The translations under genes were made by a program, and so were the position numbers. Shown in pieces: positions 17,041 to 25,315 of a stretch of 64,000 nucleotides of DNA (the stretch's first letter is position 1; every line of letters starts with the position of its first letter). The stretch is taken from positions 248,001 through 312,000 of the forward strand of contig NZ_KQ758468.1 of the NCBI RefSeq assembly GCF_001456955.1, given 5' to 3'. The DNA comes from Microbacterium enclense. GTDB lineage: Bacteria > Actinomycetota > Actinomycetes > Actinomycetales > Microbacteriaceae. Below the pieces are notes generated by a model. That model saw only the letters and a list, made by a program, of their open reading frames with translations, was not told the DNA's origin and did no database searches.

Positions 17041-17154
17041 TCAGCCCAGACGGAAGGGCATGCCGACGGCGGCGGTCACTCCGGTGACGGGTGCGGACAG
17101 CGCGGGAGCGGCGGTGAAGCCGGTGGCGGTGAAGCCGATGGTGCTGCGAATCAT
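17041..17154 (-). CDS. 37-aa peptide gene with perfect Shine-Dalgarno
   Basis: Encodes a peptide starting MIRSTIGFTATGFTAAPALS and ending GVTAAVGMPFRLG. It contains no acidic residues, is rich in Ala/Thr/Gly, and repeats GFTA. The evidence is in the start signals: AAGGAGGT (minus strand, 17162-17169) sits 7 bases before ATG 17154, and a near-consensus promoter lies at 17192-17221. It leads the minus-strand unit with the 25-aa and 95-aa ORFs and perhaps the GNAT gene. No family recognised. It could be a secreted or modified peptide, a membrane-active peptide, or a leader peptide controlling downstream genes. Confidence 0.65.
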   Translation of the reverse strand: MIRSTIGFTATGFTAAPALSAPVTGVTAAVGMPFRLG

Positions 17155-17191
17155 GGAAGTGACCTCCTTTCGACGTCGGTTGCGACCCCCG

Positions 17192-17221
17192 ACGCTAGCG
17201 GAGGTTCGCGGCATCCGTCAA
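17192..17221 (-). promoter_or_regulatory. sigma-70-type promoter for the 37-aa peptide unit
   Basis: Minus strand: -35 TTGACG (17216-17221), 18-base spacer, -10 TAGCGT (17192-17197). Predicted start is about 30 bases before ATG 17154, leaving room for the AAGGAGGT site. Confidence 0.6.
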
Positions 17222-17347
17222 GCGATCTCCCAGAAAAGCCGGACTTCCGGGCGCGTCGGTCGGTGCTCCCCGGCCCGCCGCCGCGGATTTCCGGGGTTTC
17301 TCAGTTAGCGTGAGGCAGGAGTTCGACCGGGCGGGAAGGCGGGTGAC

Positions 17348-20300
17348 ATGCACCTGAAGAGCGTGACGCTCAAAGGCTTCAAGTCCTTCGCCCAGTCGAC
17401 GACCTTCGCGCTCGAACCCGGCGTGACCTGCATCGTCGGGCCGAACGGGTCGGGCAAGTCCAACGTGGTCGACGCTCTCGCCTGGGTGATGGGGGAGCAG
17501 GGCGCCAAGACGCTGCGCGGCGGGAAGATGGAAGACGTCATCTTCGCCGGCACGTCGACCCGCGGCCCCCTCGGCCGCGCGGAGGTGCAGCTCACCATCG
17601 ACAACGGCGACGGGGCGCTGCCCATCGACTACAGCGAGGTCACGATCAGCCGGACGCTGTTCCGCACCGGCGCCAGCGAGTACGCCATCAACGGGCAGAC
17701 GTGTCGTCTGCTCGACGTGCAGGAACTGCTCAGCGATTCCGGCCTCGGACGCGAGATGCACGTCATCATCGGTCAGGGTCGCCTCGACACGGTGCTGCAG
17801 GCCACCGCGGAGGATCGCCGGGGGTTCATCGAGGAGGCCGCCGGCATTCTGAAGCACCGGCGCCGCAAAGAGAAGACCGTCCGCAAGCTCGAGGCGATGG
17901 AGACCAACCTCACCCGCCTGAGCGATCTGGCGGGCGAGCTGCGGCGACAGCTCAAGCCCCTCGGCAAGCAGGCCGAGATCGCGCGGGAGGCGGCCACCAT
18001 CGCCGCCGTGGTGCGGGATGCCAAGGCTCGGCTGTACGCCGACGATCTCGTGCGGCTGCGGACGCAGCTCGCCGACGCCGCCCGGGCCGAGAGCGAACGG
18101 CACACGGAGCGTCTCGGGCTGCAGGAACAGGCCGACGGACTGCGCCAGCGCGTCGAGAGGCTCGAGAACGACCAGCGCTCCGAAGCGGTCGATCGCGCGC
18201 GGAGCGTGGCGTTCTCGCTCGAGCAGGTGCAGGAGCGCCTGCGCGGCCTGTACTCCTTGGCCGGGCAGCGCCTGACGTTGCTCGCCGACGACGACTCCGA
18301 CGCCGCGGGCTCGGCCCCCACCGTTTCGCAGACCACGATCGACGACCTCCGCGCCGAGATCGACGACATCGCGCAGGGTCTCGGCGATGCACAGGATGCC
18401 GCGGCCGAAGCCGCACGTGCCGTCGCGCGCGCCCGGGCCGATCTCGACGCCCTCGACGTCGACATCGCGGCGCAGAGCGCGCTCGTCAGCGAGCACGACA
18501 TGAAGATCCAGGCCCTGCGGGGGACCGCGGATGCCGCGACGTCGGCGCTGAACGCGGTCCGCGCCGGCGTCGACCGGCAACAGCGCGCGCTCGACGCCGC
18601 CCTCGTGCGCCGGGCCGAGGCCGAGCAGGCCCGTGCGGAGCTCGACCCGGACGTCGTGCCCGAGGCCTCGACCGCGGAACACGCCGCCGCCTATGAGCGG
18701 GCGCAGCGCGACGCGAACGACGTCGAGACCGCCGTCGCGGGGCTGCGCGAGCGGCTGCACGCCGCCGAACGCGAGCGCGACGCCCTCACCGCGCAGACGA
18801 CCGCCCTGGGGCGCGCGCTCGATCTGCGCAACGCCGCCGCCGACCTGCGCGCGGCGGGCGGCGCGGGGGTGCGCGGGCTCGTGGGCGACGACGTCAAGGT
18901 CGCCTCCGGGTACGAGGCGGCCATCGCCGCTGCCCTCGGGTCGCTCGCGGAAGGTCTGCTGGTCGACGACGCCGACGCCGCGTTCCGCGCGGCCCTCGAG
19001 GCGACCGAGGGGGATCTCGGTGTGGTCGAGATCGTCATCGCCGACGGCGGTCCCGACGAGGCGGCCCCCACGGTGCCGGGCGCGGTGCCGGCCCTCGACG
19101 TCGTCACCGCGTCCGCCGGGGTGCGCGGCATCCTGAACCGCACGGTGATCGTCGACGACCTCGCCGCCGTCCGCGCGCTGCAGCCGTCGCTGGCGCCCGA
19201 TGTGACGGTGGTCACCCGCACGGGTGAGGTCGCGACCTCGCGAACGGTGAAGGCGGGGTCCGGGTCGGGCCGCTCACGGCTGGAACTGGCGGCCGAGCGA
19301 GACGCCGCGGCGGAGCGGCTCGCCGAGATCGTCGTGGTCGCGGACTCGCTGCGCGAGGCCCTCTCCGACGAACAGCGGGCGCTGGCCGACGCGCGCCACC
19401 GGACGAAAGAGGCGCTGTCGACGCTGCGCGAACACGACGCCGCGCTGGCCGCGCACGCCGAGAAGGTCAACCGCGTGACGGTGCGCCACGAGGCCGCCGT
19501 CGCCGAGTGCGATCGCCTCGCCGCCGGTCTCGCGCAGACCGAGACGGCGGTCGCCGACGCCGAGGAGGCCGCTCGCCGCGCCGACGAGGCCCTGTCGCGC
19601 GCCCTGGAGGCGCCTCGTCCGCTGCTGGACGCCTCCGCCCGCGAGGGGATGGCCGCGGAGGTCGACGCCGCCCGCGAGGCGGAGATGCGCGCGCGGCTCG
19701 ACATCGAGACGCTGAAAGAACGCGTGCGGGCTGGCGAAGCGCGCATCGTCCAGCTCGAGCAGCAGCGCGAGCGCGAGCGTGCGGCCGCGGCCGAGGCAGC
19801 GCGACGCGCGGTCGTGCGCCGCGCACAGCGAGCGGTCGCCTCCGAGGTGGCAGGCCAGCTGCCCGCCCTCCTGGATTCGGTGGACCGATCGGTCAGCCAG
19901 GCACGCGTCGAACTCGCGGCCGCGGAGTCGGCCCGCACCGCGATCACCGAGGAGCTCGCCCGCGCTCGCGCCGATGAGGCCCGCGTGCGGGAGCGTCTCT
20001 CGCGCCTCACCGAGAGCGTCCACGGTCTCGAACTGCAGATGCACGAGAAGAAGCTCCACGTCACGAGCCTGCTGGAGCGCGTGCAGTCCGAACTCGCGCT
20101 CGACGAGGCGGTCCTGGTCGCCGAGTACGGTCCCGACCAGCTCGTGCCGAACGACGCGGAGGGGGATCCCTTCGACCGCGCCGCCCAGAAGCGCCGCCTC
20201 CAGGATGCCGAGCGCAAGCTGTCGCAGCTGGGCCGGGTGAACCCGCTGGCCCTGGAGGAGTTCGCCGCGCTCGAGCAGCGCCACGCGTTCCTCACCGAAC

Positions 20301-20860
20301 AGCTGGCCGACCTGCAGCAGACCCGCGCCGACCTGCAGACCATCATCGCCGACCTCGACGAGCGGATGCAGACGATCTTCGTCGCCGCGTTCGAGGACAC
20401 CCGGGCCGCCTTCACCGACATCTTCCCGATCCTCTTCCCGGGGGGTTCCGGCAGCATCTCGCTCACCGACCCCGACAACCCGCTCACCACCGGCATCGAG
20501 GTGGCGGTGCGACCGGTCGGCAAGAAGATCGAGCGCCTCTCGCTGCTCTCCGGCGGCGAGCGCTCGCTGGCCGCCGTGGCCTTCTTGACCTCGATCTTCA
20601 CCGCGCGCCCGAGCCCCTTCTACATCCTCGACGAGGTCGAGGCGGCCCTCGACGACGCCAATCTCGGGCGGCTGCTCGGGGTCTTCGAGAAGCTCCGGGC
20701 GAGCAGCCAGCTCATCGTCATCACGCACCAGAAGCGCACGATGGAGATCGCCGACGCGCTCTACGGCGTCTCGATGCGTCAGGACGGGGTCTCGGCCGTC
20801 GTCGGCCAGCGCGTGGGCGACCGGGCGGCGAGCCGGGCCGAAGCCGCGCCCGTAAGCTGA
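17348..20860 (+). CDS. smc: chromosome segregation protein SMC
   Basis: Condensin ATPase that organises and segregates the chromosome. 1170 residues with the full SMC plan: Walker A GPNGSGKS at 31-38, coiled coil to about 500, hinge about 505-650 (GVRGLVGDDVKVASGYE onward), second coiled coil rich in Ala/Glu/Arg, then the C-terminal head with LSGGE signature at 1067-1071 and Walker B YILDE at 1092-1096. ATG 17348; a TAGCGT hexamer at 17306-17311 may be its -10. ftsY follows after 4 bases. scpA/scpB are not in this window. Confidence 0.97.
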   Translation: MHLKSVTLKGFKSFAQSTTFALEPGVTCIVGPNGSGKSNVVDALAWVMGEQGAKTLRGGKMEDVIFAGTSTRGPLGRAEVQLTIDNGDGALPIDYSEVTISRTLFRTGASEYAINGQTCRLLDVQELLSDSGLGREMHVIIGQGRLDTVLQATAEDRRGFIEEAAGILKHRRRKEKTVRKLEAMETNLTRLSDLAGELRRQLKPLGKQAEIAREAATIAAVVRDAKARLYADDLVRLRTQLADAARAESERHTERLGLQEQADGLRQRVERLENDQRSEAVDRARSVAFSLEQVQERLRGLYSLAGQRLTLLADDDSDAAGSAPTVSQTTIDDLRAEIDDIAQGLGDAQDAAAEAARAVARARADLDALDVDIAAQSALVSEHDMKIQALRGTADAATSALNAVRAGVDRQQRALDAALVRRAEAEQARAELDPDVVPEASTAEHAAAYERAQRDANDVETAVAGLRERLHAAERERDALTAQTTALGRALDLRNAAADLRAAGGAGVRGLVGDDVKVASGYEAAIAAALGSLAEGLLVDDADAAFRAALEATEGDLGVVEIVIADGGPDEAAPTVPGAVPALDVVTASAGVRGILNRTVIVDDLAAVRALQPSLAPDVTVVTRTGEVATSRTVKAGSGSGRSRLELAAERDAAAERLAEIVVVADSLREALSDEQRALADARHRTKEALSTLREHDAALAAHAEKVNRVTVRHEAAVAECDRLAAGLAQTETAVADAEEAARRADEALSRALEAPRPLLDASAREGMAAEVDAAREAEMRARLDIETLKERVRAGEARIVQLEQQRERERAAAAEAARRAVVRRAQRAVASEVAGQLPALLDSVDRSVSQARVELAAAESARTAITEELARARADEARVRERLSRLTESVHGLELQMHEKKLHVTSLLERVQSELALDEAVLVAEYGPDQLVPNDAEGDPFDRAAQKRRLQDAERKLSQLGRVNPLALEEFAALEQRHAFLTEQLADLQQTRADLQTIIADLDERMQTIFVAAFEDTRAAFTDIFPILFPGGSGSISLTDPDNPLTTGIEVAVRPVGKKIERLSLLSGGERSLAAVAFLTSIFTARPSPFYILDEVEAALDDANLGRLLGVFEKLRASSQLIVITHQKRTMEIADALYGVSMRQDGVSAVVGQRVGDRAASRAEAAPVS

Positions 20861-20864
20861 AGCA

Positions 20865-21737
20865 ATGGCTGAGAACTCCTGGTCGCTGGGCCGCGCGCTG
20901 CGCGGGTTGTTCGTCAAGCCCACGATCGACGAGACGACGTGGGACGACCTCGAGACGGCGCTGCTGACCGCCGACTTCGGACCCGACGTCACCGAGCGCC
21001 TCATCGACGAGCTGCGCGAGAAGGTCGAGCGCTACCGCACCACCGACCCGCGCGACCTGCAGCGGATGCTCCGCGAGACGCTCGAGGAGCACTTCGCGAA
21101 ATTCGACACGACCCTGCGCCTCACGGAGCGGCCGGCCGTGGTGCTCGTGGTCGGCGTCAACGGCGTGGGCAAGACGACGACCATCGGCAAGTTCGCCAAG
21201 TTCCTGCAGCGCTACGGGCGCACGGTCGTCGTGGGCGCCGCCGACACCTTCCGTGCCGCGGCCGTCGACCAGCTCGCGACGTGGGCCGAGCGCGGGGGAG
21301 CGACCATCGTGCGCCCTCAGCACGAGGGGCAGGACCCGGCATCCGTCGCCTTCCAGACCGTCGCCCACGCCAAAGAGACCGGCACCGAGATCGTGCTCGT
21401 CGACACCGCCGGGCGCCTGCACACCAAGGGCGGGCTCATGGACGAGCTCGGCAAGATCAAGCGCGTGATCGAGAAGCAGTCGCCGATCGCCGAGGTGCTT
21501 CTCGTGCTCGATGCCACCACGGGCCAGAACGGTCTGATGCAGGCCCAGGCGTTCCTCGACAGCGCGGGCGTCACCGGCCTCGTGCTGACCAAGCTCGACG
21601 GATCGGCGAAGGGCGGCTTCGTGCTCGCGGTGCAGGAACGCACCGGCATCCCGGTCAAGCTCCTCGGGCAGGGCGAGGGCATCGGCGACCTCACGGGCTT
21701 CACCCCGCACGTGTTCGCGGCCTCGCTCGTCGACTGA
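20865..21737 (+). CDS. ftsY: signal recognition particle receptor FtsY
   Basis: Membrane-associated SRP GTPase that receives Ffh-bound ribosomes. 290 residues: only the NG domain, without the long acidic A domain of E. coli FtsY. GTPase motifs: G1 GVNGVGKT at 97-104, the insertion-box region GAADTFRAAAVDQL, G3 DTAGRLHTKGGLMDELGK, G4 TKLDGSAKGG. ATG 20865 lies 6 bases after a TAAGCT hexamer (20853-20858). A stem-loop follows at 21752-21771. Its partner ffh is at 25316. Confidence 0.96.
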   Translation: MAENSWSLGRALRGLFVKPTIDETTWDDLETALLTADFGPDVTERLIDELREKVERYRTTDPRDLQRMLRETLEEHFAKFDTTLRLTERPAVVLVVGVNGVGKTTTIGKFAKFLQRYGRTVVVGAADTFRAAAVDQLATWAERGGATIVRPQHEGQDPASVAFQTVAHAKETGTEIVLVDTAGRLHTKGGLMDELGKIKRVIEKQSPIAEVLLVLDATTGQNGLMQAQAFLDSAGVTGLVLTKLDGSAKGGFVLAVQERTGIPVKLLGQGEGIGDLTGFTPHVFAASLVD

Positions 21738-21751
21738 CCCATACCGCACCC

Positions 21752-21771
21752 GACGACCCGGGCGGGTCGTC
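21752..21771 (+). terminator. hairpin after ftsY
   Basis: GACGACCC (21752-21759) and GGGTCGTC (21764-21771) form a perfect 8-bp stem with a GGGC loop, 14 bases after the stop and followed by TTCCC. Confidence 0.55.
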
Positions 21772-21806
21772 TTCCCGAAGCGTGGGCGGACTGCTTACAT
21801 GGACTC

Positions 21807-22307
21807 ATGGCCATCGAGCACGACTTCTTCGGACTCCTCGAATCGGGCCCCGACGGGTCCATCTTCTGGAGCGAGAACGTCGAGTTCGGCGACCAGAGCG
21901 TGACAGTCGATCTGACGGCACCCGATCAAGACGACGTGTCGGCCGAAGCGCTCGACGTCGCGGCATCCATGGTGTCGTCGCTCGAGGCCATCGATCTGGC
22001 CGCCCGCAACGCCATGGTGAACGAGCTCGACTCCCGCACGAGCGAGGTGACCGAGTACATCCTGCAGCAGCAGGCGACGCTCGGCGAGGAGCTCGACGAC
22101 CTGCTCACCGACGTCTCGGGCGACACGCACATCGACGTCATCAAGGCCCTGCAGCTGATGAGCATGACGATCCTCGCCGACGAGCACGGCGGCGCCGATC
22201 CCTTCGCGGTGCTCGAGTACGCGCTCGACCCCGACGCCACCGACGACGTGCTGCTGGTCAACCTCGCGTCCGACGGCCGCGTGCAGTCGGTCACCAGCGC
22301 CGACTGA
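21807..22307 (+). CDS. acidic protein, probable DUF2004 family
   Basis: 166-residue strongly acidic cytosolic protein: no signal peptide or membrane span, many Asp/Glu. Starts MAIEHDFFGLLESGPDGSIF, which together with WSENVEFGDQSVTVDLTA resembles DUF2004 proteins; function unknown. A helical middle (DVAASMVSSLEAIDLAARNA) precedes ALQLMSMTILADEHG. ATG 21807 is 6 bases after a TTACAT hexamer. The next gene starts 4 bases after its stop, so the two are probably co-transcribed. Family assignment is from memory and moderate. Confidence 0.65.
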   Translation: MAIEHDFFGLLESGPDGSIFWSENVEFGDQSVTVDLTAPDQDDVSAEALDVAASMVSSLEAIDLAARNAMVNELDSRTSEVTEYILQQQATLGEELDDLLTDVSGDTHIDVIKALQLMSMTILADEHGGADPFAVLEYALDPDATDDVLLVNLASDGRVQSVTSAD

Positions 22308-22311
22308 GCCT

Positions 22312-22740
22312 TTGCAGACCTTCCTGCCGTACCCCTCGTTCGTCGACTCCGCGCGAGCGCTCGACGCGAAGCGGCTGGGCAAGCAGCGCGTCGAGACGTT
22401 CCAGCTGCTGCGAGCTCTCACCGTTCCGGGGCACGGCTGGCGCAACCACCCGGCGGCGAAGATGTGGGCCGGGTACCTGCCGGGCCTCGTCTCCTACGGT
22501 CTGGTGATGACGGACGAATGGATCGCGCAGGGGCGCAACGACACCGTCCGCGAGAAGATCCGCGTCTTCGCACCCGAGGTCGACGGGGTCGCTCAGCACG
22601 ATCTCGACCTGCCGCCGTGGCTCGGCGACGAGGCGTTCCACCGGGCGCACCAGTCCAACCTCATCCGCAAAGACGCCGAGTTCTACGTGCCGCGGTTCGG
22701 CGACGTGCCCGACGACCTGCCCTACATCTGGCCGGTCTGA
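22312..22740 (+). CDS. MSMEG_6728 family protein (pyrimidine-dimer glycosylase-like)
   Basis: 142 residues starting from TTG 22312. The N-terminus QTFLPYPSFVDSARALDAKR followed by LGKQRVE, and the C-terminal HQSNLIRKDAEFY..PYIWPV, match the actinobacterial MSMEG_6728 family, which some databases relate to pyrimidine-dimer DNA glycosylases. A DNA-repair role is therefore possible but unproven. No membrane or signal segments. Four bases after the DUF2004-type gene; convergent with lipA. Confidence 0.7.
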   Translation: MQTFLPYPSFVDSARALDAKRLGKQRVETFQLLRALTVPGHGWRNHPAAKMWAGYLPGLVSYGLVMTDEWIAQGRNDTVREKIRVFAPEVDGVAQHDLDLPPWLGDEAFHRAHQSNLIRKDAEFYVPRFGDVPDDLPYIWPV

Positions 22741-22849
22741 GGCCGGCGTCTGACGCGATACCGAGGCGTCGTGCGTACTCCGGCGAGTGATGGATGCCGT
22801 GGCGCTGCGCCGCGATCACGGCCGGCCCGCGGCGGGTGCGGCGCCCGCC

Positions 22850-23884
22850 TCACACCGCCTGCGCGAAACCGGCGTCGGCCGCGGCGATGTCCTTCGCGAG
22901 GTGAGAGAGGTGCGGCGGGATCTCGCGGCCCTTCGACACCATCGACTGCGCCCACAGGCGCCCCGCCCGGTACGACGAACGCACGAGGGGACCGGCGAGC
23001 ACGCCGAGGAAGCCGATGCGCTCCGCCTCCTGCTTGAACTCGACGAACTCGGCGGGCTTCACCCACCGCTGCACCGGCAGGTGACGCGGGGTCGGGCGCA
23101 GGTACTGCGTGATCGTGATGATGTCGGTGCCCGCCGCGTGCAGGTCTTCGAGGGCCTGCACGACCTCCTCGGGCTCCTCGCCCATGCCGAGGATGAGGTT
23201 CGACTTCGTGATGAGTCCCGCGTCGCGCGCGGCGCTCAGCACACCGAGCGACCGGTCGTACCGGAAGGCGGGGCGGATGCGCTTGAAGATGCGCGGGACG
23301 GTCTCGACGTTGTGGGCGAACACCTCGGGGCGCGACGAGAAGACCTCGTCGAGATGGGCGGGGTTGCCCGAGAAATCGGTCGCGAGGATCTCGACGCCGG
23401 TTCCCGGGTTGTCGGCGTGGATGCGGCGCACCGTCTCGGCGTGCAGCCACGCGCCCTCATCGGGCAGGTCGTCGCGGGCGACGCCCGTCACGGTGGCGTA
23501 CCGCAGCTGCATGCGCGTGACGCTCTCGGCGACGCGGCGCGGTTCGTCGCGGTCGTAGTCGGCGGGCTTGCCGGTGTCGATCTGGCAGAAGTCGCACCGG
23601 CGCGTGCACTGCGAGCCTCCGATGAGGAAGGTCGCCTCGCGGTCCTCCCAGCACTCGAAGATGTTCGGGCAGCCGGCCTCCTGGCACACCGTGTGCAACT
23701 CCTCTGTCTTCACGAGGTTCTGCAGCGCGGTGTACTCGGGGCCCATCCTGGCCTTGGTCTTGATCCACTCGGGCTTGCGCTCGATCGGGGTCTCGGCGTT
23801 GCGCACTTCGAGGCGCAGCAGCTTGCGCCCGTTCGGAGCGGCGGATGCCGGAGCCCCGGCGTTCCCGGTCCCGCAGGCGCTCAT
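22850..23884 (-). CDS. lipA: lipoyl synthase
   Basis: Radical-SAM enzyme that inserts two sulfurs into octanoyl groups on lipoate-dependent enzymes. 344 residues. Auxiliary cluster cysteines C-x4-C-x5-C in [15 protein letters not shown] near residue 66; radical-SAM CxxxCxxC as CTRRCDFC near 93; C-terminal RSSYRAG motif with the conserved RSSY serine. The ATG overlaps the lipB stop by 4 bases, so the pair is coupled. The first ~20 residues (Ala/Gly-rich) are poorly conserved in type. A small stem GGCGGG/CCCGCC (22831-22849) abuts the stop codon. Confidence 0.96.
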   Translation of the reverse strand: MSACGTGNAGAPASAAPNGRKLLRLEVRNAETPIERKPEWIKTKARMGPEYTALQNLVKTEELHTVCQEAGCPNIFECWEDREATFLIGGSQCTRRCDFCQIDTGKPADYDRDEPRRVAESVTRMQLRYATVTGVARDDLPDEGAWLHAETVRRIHADNPGTGVEILATDFSGNPAHLDEVFSSRPEVFAHNVETVPRIFKRIRPAFRYDRSLGVLSAARDAGLITKSNLILGMGEEPEEVVQALEDLHAAGTDIITITQYLRPTPRHLPVQRWVKPAEFVEFKQEAERIGFLGVLAGPLVRSSYRAGRLWAQSMVSKGREIPPHLSHLAKDIAAADAGFAQAV

Positions 23885-24519
23885 GCCGCCACCGCCGCGT
23901 ACTCTGCGCGGAAGACTCGCTCGATGGCCGGGACGAGGTCGGCGGGGGAGACGTCGGCGCCGATCACCTCGCTCACGGTCGTGACTCCGGCATCCGTGAT
24001 CCCGCAGGGGACGATGTGCCGGAAGCCGGCCAGGGAGTTGTCGCAGTTGACCGCGAAGCCGTGCATGGTGACGCCTTTCTCGACGCGAACGCCGATGGCC
24101 GCGACCTTATCGACGCCCAGCGGACGCCTCACCCAGACACCGCTGCGTCCTTCGACGCGGAAGCCGTCGACGCCGTGCTCGCGCAGTGCCTCGATGAGCA
24201 GCGCCTCCAGCCGGCGCACGTGCGCGACGACGTCGATCGGTTCGGGCAGCCGCACGATGGGGTAGCCGACGAGCTGCCCCGGGCCGTGCCAGGTGATCTT
24301 GCCGCCGCGGTCGACGTCGATCACGGGCGTGCCGTCGTCGGGACGCTCGTGCTCCTCGGTGCGCTTGCCCGCCGTGTAGACGGCCTCGTGCTCGAGCAGC
24401 AGCAGGGTGTCGGGGCGTTCATCGGCGACCACCTCGGCATGGATGCGGCGCTGGTGGGCCCAGCCGTCGAGATACGGGACGTACAGCGGGGCGAGCCCCG
24501 CGAGGTGGATGTCGATCAT
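23881..24519 (-). CDS. lipB: lipoyl(octanoyl) transferase
   Basis: Transfers octanoate from acyl carrier protein to lipoyl domains, giving LipA its substrate. 212 residues. Motifs: [15 protein letters not shown] near 40, [18 protein letters not shown] near 70, VTMHGFAVN near 150 and the catalytic Cys in HIVPCGI near 170. ATG 24519 is chosen over the upstream in-frame ATG 24552 because GGAGG lies 6 bases before it. A perfect inverted repeat (24533-24551) lies in its leader, shared with divergent tetR. Confidence 0.95.
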   Translation of the reverse strand: MIDIHLAGLAPLYVPYLDGWAHQRRIHAEVVADERPDTLLLLEHEAVYTAGKRTEEHERPDDGTPVIDVDRGGKITWHGPGQLVGYPIVRLPEPIDVVAHVRRLEALLIEALREHGVDGFRVEGRSGVWVRRPLGVDKVAAIGVRVEKGVTMHGFAVNCDNSLAGFRHIVPCGITDAGVTTVSEVIGADVSPADLVPAIERVFRAEYAAVAA

Positions 24520-24532
24520 CGACGGCCTCCGA

Positions 24533-24551
24533 TGTTGGATTGCGTCCAACA
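24533..24551. promoter_or_regulatory. candidate TetR operator between lipB and tetR
   Basis: TGTTGGA (24533-24539) and TCCAACA (24545-24551) form a perfect 7+5+7 palindrome. It sits 13 bases upstream of the lipB start and about 20 bases upstream of the tetR -10 (TAGTCT, 24572-24577). Size and placement suit a TetR dimer acting on both genes. Confidence 0.6.
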
Positions 24552-24583
24552 ATACACCGGGACCGCACGTCTAGTCTGGGGCG

Positions 24584-25132
24584 GTGACCCCCGAACCCCG
24601 CAGCGGCCGCCCCCGCGCCTCGTCGCGCGAGGTGCTGTCGGAGGCGGCGTGCGAGCTGTTCCTCGAGAAGGGGTACGACGCCACCAGCGTCTCCGACATC
24701 ACCCGCCGGGCCGGTGTGAGTCGCTCGAGCTTCTTCAACTACTTCGCCGCCAAGAGCGACGTGCTGTGGTCGGGCTTCGACGAGCAGGTCGCCGCGAGCG
24801 TCGCCCTCCTGCACGACGACGTCGAGGTCGTGACCGCCCTGGCGACCATCGGCCGGGGACTCACGCCCGATGCCCTGGCCCTGGCGATCACCAACGCCGA
24901 CGCCATGGACATCGCCGCGGAACTCGACCGCGACCGCGCCGTGCGGCAGTTCCGCCTGCAGCATCACGTCGCCGCCCGCTTCGCGCGAGAGGGGATGCCG
25001 CGCCTGCTCGCCGAGGTCCGCGCGGGCGCGCTGGCCGCCGCGGTCCTGGCGGCGGTCTGGTCGTGGGCGGACCGCACCGCGACAGGGCGACCCCTCGACC
25101 AGGTCCTCGCCGAGGCGCTCGCCCTCGTCTGA
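24584..25132 (+). CDS. TetR family transcriptional regulator
   Basis: 182-residue regulator. N-terminal helix-turn-helix about residues 15-60 with the typical ACELFLEKGYDATSVSDITR, then AGVSRSSFFNYFAAKSDVLW. The C-terminal ligand/dimer domain is Ala-rich and not assignable. GTG 24584 lies 6 bases after TAGTCT (24572-24577), so probably leaderless. Divergent from lipBA with a palindrome between them, so self-regulation and control of lipBA is the simplest guess. Effector unknown. Confidence 0.88.
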   Translation: MTPEPRSGRPRASSREVLSEAACELFLEKGYDATSVSDITRRAGVSRSSFFNYFAAKSDVLWSGFDEQVAASVALLHDDVEVVTALATIGRGLTPDALALAITNADAMDIAAELDRDRAVRQFRLQHHVAARFAREGMPRLLAEVRAGALAAAVLAAVWSWADRTATGRPLDQVLAEALALV

Positions 25133-25315
25133 GCGTCGGCCCGCACCGACCGCCAGCGCCGCTCCCTCTTCGCGACCTGCGGGAGGGCGGCGGCATCCGA
25201 GGGCTTCGGAAGGAGGTCGGGCGGATCGCTGTGGCTCTGCCGGGCCGTGGCCCGCGCGAGGCGGCGGGCACCGGCGGCAGCGCCGTGCGCGGCGCCCGCG
25301 TAAACTCGTCTCATC

